Shown one piece after another: positions 6,814 to 11,149 of a DNA stretch of 11,149 nucleotides. A program made the translations under genes and the position numbers. Positions within the stretch are counted from its first letter, which is position 1. Each line of letters begins with the position of its first letter. The notes beneath the pieces were generated by a model. The model was not told where the DNA came from, did not search any database, and saw nothing but the letters and a program-made list of their open reading frames with translations. Source of the stretch: Eudoraea sp. (GTDB taxonomy: Bacteria > Bacteroidota > Bacteroidia > Flavobacteriales > Flavobacteriaceae); the NCBI GenBank assembly GCA_013042925.1, contig JABDPH010000347.1:1-11149 (forward strand), written 5' to 3'.

Positions 6814-7383
6814 ATGTTTCAAATTGGCAAAGCCATTATCTCTGATGATATTTTGGAAAAAGATTTTGTATGCAATTTATCTGCATGCAAGGGTGCCTGC
6901 TGTATAGACGGGGAGGCAGGAGCTCCATTAGAGGATAAGGAGACCGAAATTCTAGTAGATATCTATGCTGATGTTAAGCCTTACCTCAGGGCTGAAGGAG
7001 TTTTGGCTATAGCAGAGCAAGGTGCCTTTGTAAAGGGTGCAGATGGTGAATGGGAAACACCTTTGATTAATAAGGAAGAATGCGCATATGTCGTATATTC
7101 AGATAAAGGGATAGCGAAATGTGGCCTTGAAGAAGCTTTTAATAATGGAGCTACAAAATGGAAAAAACCGGTTTCCTGTCATTTATATCCTGTACGAATA
7201 AATGAGTATGAAGAACTTACAGCGGTGAATTATCATAAATGGCAAATCTGTGATCCCGCATGTTCTCTGGGAGAAGAATTACAAATTCCCATTTACAAGT
7301 TTGTAAAAGAGGCACTTATTCGAAAATTTGGAAAGGGATGGTATAAAAAACTCGAAAATATAGCTTTAGATAATTCTAAATAG
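6814..7383 (+). CDS. DUF3109 family cysteine-rich protein
   Basis: A 189-residue soluble protein that matches the DUF3109 family common in Bacteroidetes; its function is not known. It has nine cysteines: a dense N-terminal cluster C20-x4-C25-x3-C29-C30 (CNLSACKGACC), single C90 and C103, C122 in PVSCHLYPVR, and C146-x3-C150 near the end. The N-terminal cluster and the later Cys-His-x-YP motif recall the YkgJ-type putative zinc/iron-chelating family, so metal or Fe-S binding is a reasonable inference but unproven. There is no signal peptide or membrane segment. The chosen ATG gives the usual start (MFQIGKAIIS). Its last 8 bases overlap the end of the convergent histidine kinase gene, and no terminator separates them. 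Confidence 0.85.
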   Translation: MFQIGKAIISDDILEKDFVCNLSACKGACCIDGEAGAPLEDKETEILVDIYADVKPYLRAEGVLAIAEQGAFVKGADGEWETPLINKEECAYVVYSDKGIAKCGLEEAFNNGATKWKKPVSCHLYPVRINEYEELTAVNYHKWQICDPACSLGEELQIPIYKFVKEALIRKFGKGWYKKLENIALDNSK

Positions 7384-9343
7384 TAGGAATATTTAATATT
7401 ATCCTTGTACCGGAAGCTTCACCCTGCTCATTAAAAAGGTCTTGAATTTCGATCTCAAATTTATTTTGATAATCTTTAGAAAAATTAGCCAAACGCTCCT
7501 TGGTGATATCAATCCCGACAGATTTTCTTTTTAAAACCTTGCTTTCTTTGAGTTTTTCCGCAGCTTCTCTTCCAACTCCATTATCAGTTATAGATATATT
7601 TATGTACCCCTCTTTTTCCCTGCTTATTTGCAATATGATAGACTTTTCACCTTCTTTTGAAGAGAGGCCATGCCATAGTGCATTTTCCAAAAAAGGCTGA
7701 AGAATAAGGGAAGGAATTTTAACTATATGGGGATCAATACCTTCATCAACGATTATTTTAAAATCAATTTCATTGGAAAAGCGGATGTTTTCAATGGTCA
7801 TATACAATTCAATGGTTTCTAATTCTTCAGCCAATGGAATTTCCCTGACAGAAGAAGATTCAAGTATTTTACGTACTAATTTCGAAAACTTATTCAGGTA
7901 ATGAACAGCATTCTTTTTTTCATTGTTTATGATATAGAGTTTTATAGAATTTAGTGAATTGAATAAAAAATGGGGATTCATCTGACTTCGCAGCATACTC
8001 TGTTCAAGGGTGAGCAGTTTCTTATCGCTTTTGAGCTGGGTTTGCCTGTGTAAAATATAAAGCATTAACGTAAACAGGGCTACCAATAAAGCGCCAATTA
8101 ATAAGGTGTTCTGATTTCTGCGCAGCTTTAAATTTATTATTTCATTCTCTTTTGCAAGTACTTGTATCTGATTGTTCTTTTTTTCTGTCTCAGAACGAGT
8201 AATTAAATCAGCTACATAACGCCTATTGCGATCATTTGAAATTTTTTCCTCCACATCTACTGCTTCCAAAAAGAATTCTTTAGACTTTTTGAAATCGTCC
8301 TGGCTTTCCCATAAATCGGCTAAAAAGGAGTATGCCTCTTCCATTCCACTTAGCAGATTATATTTTTTGGCTATTTCTAGGCCTTTATTTAGATTTTTCT
8401 CAGCCGCTTCAAAATTCTTATTTTGGAGGTGTGCCCAGCCTATATTTAGATATATCTCAGAAGTGATTTTCATGTCCCCCAGATCTTTGGATAGCTCAAA
8501 AATAGATTCAAAAATTTCAAGAGCCTCATTGATCTTGTTTTGATGAACGTATACATGAGCTATACCCAGATTTGATATGACGTGGATCCTTTTAGACCCA
8601 ATTTTTTCATTAAAGGCCAACGATCGTTCATAGTTTTCAAGCGCTTCTTCCAGCTTGCTCTCGGCCTCAAGACATTCGCCAATATCCTTATAATTCATGG
8701 CGAGACCTGTAAGGTTGCCCAGTTCGGTCTCAAGCGCTATTGATTTCCTGAAATTGGCAACAGCAAGATCATATTGACCTAGAGTTCTATAGATATGGCC
8801 AATGCTGTTCACAGAAAAATTTAAGTTCCTTTTTATATTCACACTGGGTTGCTCCAGAGACTCAGCGAGATCTATTGCTTTTTGCGCGCAGTCCAGCGCG
8901 GATGGGATTGCCTCTGTTTGCCGATAGACAGAGCTCAACATTGTTAAACTGTAAATTTGAAATTCTGTATTGTTATTTTCCACTGAGGCATCTAAAGCCA
9001 TTTGATGTAGTTTGATTGCCTTGTCGTAGAGGGAATAATCTCTATAAGCAATGCCCAATTTGTTCAATGCATAAGAGGCACCCGCATAGTAGCTTTCCTT
9101 AACTGAAGCATTTGCAAAATAGCGCATCAAACTGGTATCTTGCTGAATAGGCTTTAGTACAAGCTCCAAATCACTATAAGACTGAGAAGACTTTGATATG
9201 AGGCTTTCGGTTGTTTCCTTGAAATTTTTACCGTTTACTTGTGCATTGGTTTCATGTAAAAAGAGGATGATACTAATACAAAAGACCATGGAATAATTAA
9301 TAAAAGCTGAAGGAGCATAGGGGATTTTAAAACGCATTAACAT
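7376..9343 (-). CDS. TPR sensor histidine kinase, LytS/YpdA (His_kinase) type
   Basis: A 655-residue sensor kinase expected to phosphorylate the LytTR regulator encoded just upstream. An N-terminal hydrophobic segment (about 15-34, ending in NAQ) looks like a signal peptide. About seven TPR units of roughly 37-40 residues follow (84-368), then a coiled coil (372-410), one membrane helix (412-432) and the cytosolic kinase. The dimerisation/phosphoacceptor block is QMNPHFLFNSLNS with H458; ATP-binding motifs are LENALWHGL (N554), DNGVG (587-591) and SVGIDITKERL (608-618). This suggests a periplasmic TPR sensor with an unknown protein or peptide ligand. A GGAG-like sequence lies 9 bases before the ATG; a second ATG two codons on is possible. 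It is 18 bases behind the regulator, so they form one operon. Confidence 0.92.
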   Translation of the reverse strand: MLMRFKIPYAPSAFINYSMVFCISIILFLHETNAQVNGKNFKETTESLISKSSQSYSDLELVLKPIQQDTSLMRYFANASVKESYYAGASYALNKLGIAYRDYSLYDKAIKLHQMALDASVENNNTEFQIYSLTMLSSVYRQTEAIPSALDCAQKAIDLAESLEQPSVNIKRNLNFSVNSIGHIYRTLGQYDLAVANFRKSIALETELGNLTGLAMNYKDIGECLEAESKLEEALENYERSLAFNEKIGSKRIHVISNLGIAHVYVHQNKINEALEIFESIFELSKDLGDMKITSEIYLNIGWAHLQNKNFEAAEKNLNKGLEIAKKYNLLSGMEEAYSFLADLWESQDDFKKSKEFFLEAVDVEEKISNDRNRRYVADLITRSETEKKNNQIQVLAKENEIINLKLRRNQNTLLIGALLVALFTLMLYILHRQTQLKSDKKLLTLEQSMLRSQMNPHFLFNSLNSIKLYIINNEKKNAVHYLNKFSKLVRKILESSSVREIPLAEELETIELYMTIENIRFSNEIDFKIIVDEGIDPHIVKIPSLILQPFLENALWHGLSSKEGEKSIILQISREKEGYINISITDNGVGREAAEKLKESKVLKRKSVGIDITKERLANFSKDYQNKFEIEIQDLFNEQGEASGTRIILNIPTI

Positions 9344-9361
9344 AGGGAATTCTCCAATTGA

Positions 9362-10099
9362 TTATAACAAATCTAAAAAATCACTCTTTTTTTGACGAGA
9401 CACCGGTATTTTATGATTGGATTGAAGTACAACATATCCGTCTGTTTTGAGAAACTCTTTAATTTTAGTAAGATTAATTATATACGAGTTGTGTATCCTG
9501 AAAAAGGAATCATTTGGCAGTAACTCATTTACCTCCTTTAGTTTTTTAGTAAGCACAATCTTGTTACCATCTGAAAGGTAGATAGTACTATAATTACCAT
9601 CAGATTCAGCATACAAGATTTCCTTGCTTTCCAGGAATACCAGTTTCCCATCGGTATTGAAAGTAATTTTTTTATGCTTTTCATCCGCATTAAAATTCAG
9701 TAGAATTTTTTCAAGTCTGTCTGCAGTATAAGATCTGGCATTAAACTTTTTAATTTTTACAATGGTATCTTTTAAGTCGTCCGTATCTATTGGTTTTAGT
9801 AGATAATCAATAGCCTCATTCTTTAGTGCTTTTATCGCATATTGATTGTAGGCTGTGGTTATCACAACTGGAAAATCCTTATTATTTAATTTTTGAATGA
9901 ATTGAAATCCGTCCATGGTAGGCATTTCAATATCTAAAAACAAGCAATCAGGTGTATTGTTGCTAAGATAACTCAACGCTTCATAGGGATCGGTAAAAGT
10001 AGCAACTACATTTATTTCATCACTGAAGTTTGTCAATTCCCATGAAAGGCTCTGAAGCGCTTTTTTCTCATCATCTACAATAACAGCTTGTAACATCAT
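9362..10099 (-). CDS. LytTR-family response regulator
   Basis: A 245-residue two-component regulator. The receiver domain (about 3-118) has the acidic pair D9-D10 in VIVDDE, phosphoacceptor D56 in CLFLDIEMPTMDG, T81/T82 in ITTAYN and the conserved K102 in LLKPI. The C-terminal LytTR DNA-binding domain (about 144-245) contains LYAESDGNYS and FFRIHNSYIINL, typical of this class, which binds short direct repeats in DNA. The cognate kinase lies directly downstream in the same operon. Two adjacent ATGs exist; starting at the second gives the common MLQAVIVDDE. A -7 box lies 23 bases upstream. The divergent region contains a 22-base-spaced direct repeat, which is a candidate binding site. Its target genes are not shown by the sequence. 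Confidence 0.94.
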   Translation of the reverse strand: MMLQAVIVDDEKKALQSLSWELTNFSDEINVVATFTDPYEALSYLSNNTPDCLFLDIEMPTMDGFQFIQKLNNKDFPVVITTAYNQYAIKALKNEAIDYLLKPIDTDDLKDTIVKIKKFNARSYTADRLEKILLNFNADEKHKKITFNTDGKLVFLESKEILYAESDGNYSTIYLSDGNKIVLTKKLKEVNELLPNDSFFRIHNSYIINLTKIKEFLKTDGYVVLQSNHKIPVSRQKKSDFLDLL

Positions 10100-10121
10100 C
10101 TTATTATATTCTCGTAAGTTA

Positions 10122-10129
10122 CAAAATTA
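10122..10129 (-). promoter_or_regulatory. LytTR regulator operon -7 box
   Basis: The minus strand reads TAATTTTG, an exact TAnnTTTG match, 22 bases before the regulator ATG. Only a poor -33 candidate (TCTG, about 14 bases upstream) is visible, so the promoter may need an activator. Confidence 0.5.
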
Positions 10130-10172
10130 GGGGTATTGATATTCAGACTTTATGAATTTTGTATAGATAGAT

Positions 10173-10206
10173 TAGATAGCTGTATGAGAAGCCCTAAATA
10201 GCTTAA
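10173..10206 (+). promoter_or_regulatory. Direct repeat, candidate LytTR operator
   Basis: ATAGCT occurs at 10176-10181 and again at 10198-10203, exactly 22 bases apart; with flanks the two copies share TAnATAGCTnnA. LytTR proteins such as AgrA and ComE bind pairs of roughly 9-base direct repeats about two helical turns apart, so the spacing fits. The second copy ends just before the TTTG at 10209, as expected of an activator site. The core differs from the published LytTR consensus, so this is an inference. Confidence 0.35.
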
Positions 10207-10208
10207 AC

Positions 10209-10243
10209 TTTGCATTTTGAACTAAATATGATCTTTATTTTTG
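10209..10243 (+). promoter_or_regulatory. Promoter of the small-peptide transcript
   Basis: The -7 box TATTTTTG (10236-10243) matches TAnnTTTG exactly. Two -33 candidates are present: TTTG at 10209-10212 with a 23-base spacer and TTTG at 10216-10219 with a 16-base spacer. It is the best complete promoter in the window. Transcription would begin near 10250 and run into the small-peptide gene, about 200 bases downstream. Confidence 0.6.
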
Positions 10244-10249
10244 GATGGA

Positions 10250-10456
10250 AAAACATGTGAAAATAAGCATAAGATGTTACTATCAAAAAAATGGAATATT
10301 TCATTTCAAATCAGAAATAATCAGTGCAATGTATACACAATTCCATACCAATTATACAAATAGACTGTGTAGATCATTTATGAGTACATATTTTGGCTCC
10401 AAAGAAATATTTGCAATTAAAGTATCATTGAACGCTTGTAAATTTCAGTAGAACCA
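10250..10456 (+). other. Leader region without a convincing gene
   Basis: About 200 bases lie between the expected transcription start and the small-protein gene. A 68-codon frame begins with an ATG at 10245, but that ATG lies at or before the predicted start site, and the translated sequence has no recognisable domain or signal, so I do not call it. The region holds a near-perfect 18-base palindrome at 10289-10306 (AAATGGAATATTTCATTT; one mismatched pair, which is G-T in RNA). It may be a long 5' leader or a small RNA. Confidence 0.35.
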
Positions 10457-10630
10457 ATGAAAAAGTGTGTTATATTTTTTACCCTTTTAATCATAGCATT
10501 ATTGTTTGCAGTTTTTACAGATAATAAGGATCGTTTGGAACTGTTAGATGAGGTAGTGCTTACAGAAAATAACATTGATAATCTTTTGGCTGAAGAGCAA
10601 GGTCAAATATCAGAATTATGTACGGAGTAA
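10457..10630 (+). CDS. 57-residue signal-anchored small protein
   Basis: A short frame with clear small-secreted-protein features: start MKK, a hydrophobic stretch at about residues 4-20 (CVIFFTLLIIALLFAVF), then a polar acidic mature part of about 37 residues ending in LCTE. The first cysteine (C4) comes too early for a lipobox. The mature part VVLTENNIDNLLAEEQ loosely recalls the NVEALA-type short peptides of Bacteroidetes, which have a signal sequence followed by an LxNVEALAxxE-like motif; that resemblance is only partial. There is no Shine-Dalgarno, as usual here. A good promoter lies about 210 bases upstream, divergent from the LytTR regulator. It could be a peptide signal, a precursor peptide or a small membrane protein. 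I do not assign a function. Confidence 0.55.
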   Translation: MKKCVIFFTLLIIALLFAVFTDNKDRLELLDEVVLTENNIDNLLAEEQGQISELCTE

Positions 10631-10649
10631 AAACATGTAATATTCAACC

Positions 10650-10868
10650 ATGCCACATCTTTTAATCAAATCCCCCGAGGTTAGTTTATTCCTCATTTTA
10701 CCGCTAATTTTAACTTCCAGTACATCAATGGAAGAAAAACCCATTGAGATGTTTATATCAAATGGGTTTTATGCGCTTAATGCCGGAGGGATTATGAAGA
10801 TGGGTTTTGAAAATCTCAATAAAAGAAACATTGAAATAAGCGGTCAATTTATTGCTTTTAATAAGTGA
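10650..10868 (+). CDS. 72-residue secreted-looking hypothetical protein
   Basis: An ATG-initiated frame 19 bases behind the 57-residue gene. Residues 8-24 are hydrophobic (SPEVSLFLILPLILTSS) and could be a signal peptide; the remainder is about 46 residues with a glycine-rich centre (NGFYALNAGGIMKMGF) and no cysteine. I recognise no family. Codon choice resembles the neighbouring genes, and close spacing behind the previous frame supports co-transcription. It could equally be the surviving fragment of a longer gene, since the DNA that follows is gene-poor with only short broken frames. Confidence that it is translated is moderate to low. Confidence 0.35.
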   Translation: MPHLLIKSPEVSLFLILPLILTSSTSMEEKPIEMFISNGFYALNAGGIMKMGFENLNKRNIEISGQFIAFNK

Positions 10869-11149
10869 AGTTTTTGCTATTGTTATTCGATTTTATCGAT
10901 TCTCACTTGCTAAGTGAAATTAAGTTCTTTGAAGATTAAATACAGTTTTAGCTAGTATTAGTTAAAAGTAAAACTGTCAAACGTTAATGTACGACTCTAA
11001 GGGGGTATGTCTTTTTAGAAATACTGCTGCTTTAATGCAGACCCATAGGTGCAATTGCTAATTGGATAACCATACCAATCATGTTGGTCATGCAATTTGC
11101 TCGATTTTTAGGTTTCGGGGGAACTACCTAGATCAGCAGAACCAAGAAG
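10869..11149. other. Gene-poor right edge
   Basis: No reading frame longer than about 30 codons is visible on either strand. Short open stretches exist, for example a plus frame at 11036-11128 reading as a hydrophobic segment (IANWITIPIMLVMQF) bounded by stops on both sides, which may be a decayed gene remnant or chance. Small hairpins occur at 10888-10900 (TCGAT/ATCGA) and 10903-10917 (TCACTT/AAGTGA). Confidence 0.4.
10942..10977. repeat. Inverted repeat with 9-base arms
   Basis: Perfect arms ACAGTTTTA (10942-10950) and TAAAACTGT (10969-10977) around an 18-base AT-rich loop. There is no T-run after either arm and the stem is AT-rich, so it is a poor terminator. It could be an operator, an RNA stem at the end of the small-protein transcript, or the trace of a mobile-element end. 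Confidence 0.35.

Noticed and set aside
6617..6907. 96-codon plus-strand frame spanning the MarC and DUF3109 starts
   Set aside because: Overlaps two confident genes in other frames and has no domain; the DUF3109 frame begins inside it.
8226..8543. 105-codon plus-strand frame within the kinase gene
   Set aside because: Antisense to the TPR repeats; long serine- and alanine-rich shadow frames are expected opposite such sequence.
10245..10451. 68-codon plus-strand frame upstream of the 57-residue gene
   Set aside because: Its ATG falls one base after the -7 box, before the expected transcription start, and the product has no signal, domain or low-complexity pattern of a real protein.
1636..10989. 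11-base sequence AAACGTTAATG shared by 1636-1646 region and 10979-10989
   Set aside because: A single short AT-rich match in 11 kb is expected by chance and has no flanking similarity.

Overview
The window is AT-rich DNA that looks like the chromosome of a member of the Bacteroidetes, most likely a marine-type Flavobacteriaceae. The evidence is the protein set (TPR-containing LytS-type kinase paired with a LytTR regulator, HupE/UreJ-like protein, DUF3109 protein, dCMP deaminase next to an S41 peptidase), the near absence of Shine-Dalgarno sequences, and several exact matches to the Bacteroidetes -7 promoter box TAnnTTTG just upstream of genes. No tRNA, rRNA, CRISPR array or intact mobile element is visible.

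Positions 1-2111 are a minus-strand block: bacilliredoxin (BrxA/YphP type), a 1-acyl-glycerol-3-phosphate acyltransferase and a YpgQ-type HD phosphohydrolase. The last two overlap by one base. A strong bidirectional terminator hairpin sits between the bacilliredoxin and the acyltransferase, only 11 bases before the acyltransferase start. Across a short divergent promoter region, 2235-5857 is plus-strand: a membrane-anchored TerB-DnaJ co-chaperone, a HupE/UreJ-like membrane protein, a dCMP deaminase with a non-ATG start, and an S41 (CtpA) protease 15 bases behind it. Positions 5863-6690 (minus) hold a 68-residue two-helix membrane protein and a MarC-family membrane protein. The DUF3109 cysteine-rich protein (plus, 6814-7383) converges on and overlaps by 8 bases the end of a two-component system on the minus strand: LytTR response regulator (10099-9362) followed after 18 bases by its TPR sensor histidine kinase (9343-7376).

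The right end (10100-11149) is different. It carries a divergent promoter preceded by a 22-bp-spaced direct repeat, a roughly 200-base leader without a convincing gene, a 57-residue signal-anchored small protein, a 72-residue secreted-looking ORF, and a gene-poor tail with inverted repeats and only short broken reading frames. This is the part of the window least explained by known families. The working hypothesis is that the LytTR regulator controls the divergent small-peptide transcript.

Most of the window is ordinary housekeeping: thiol redox, phospholipid synthesis, nucleotide pool cleaning, dUMP supply and envelope proteolysis. All functional calls come from reading motifs by eye; no searches were run.
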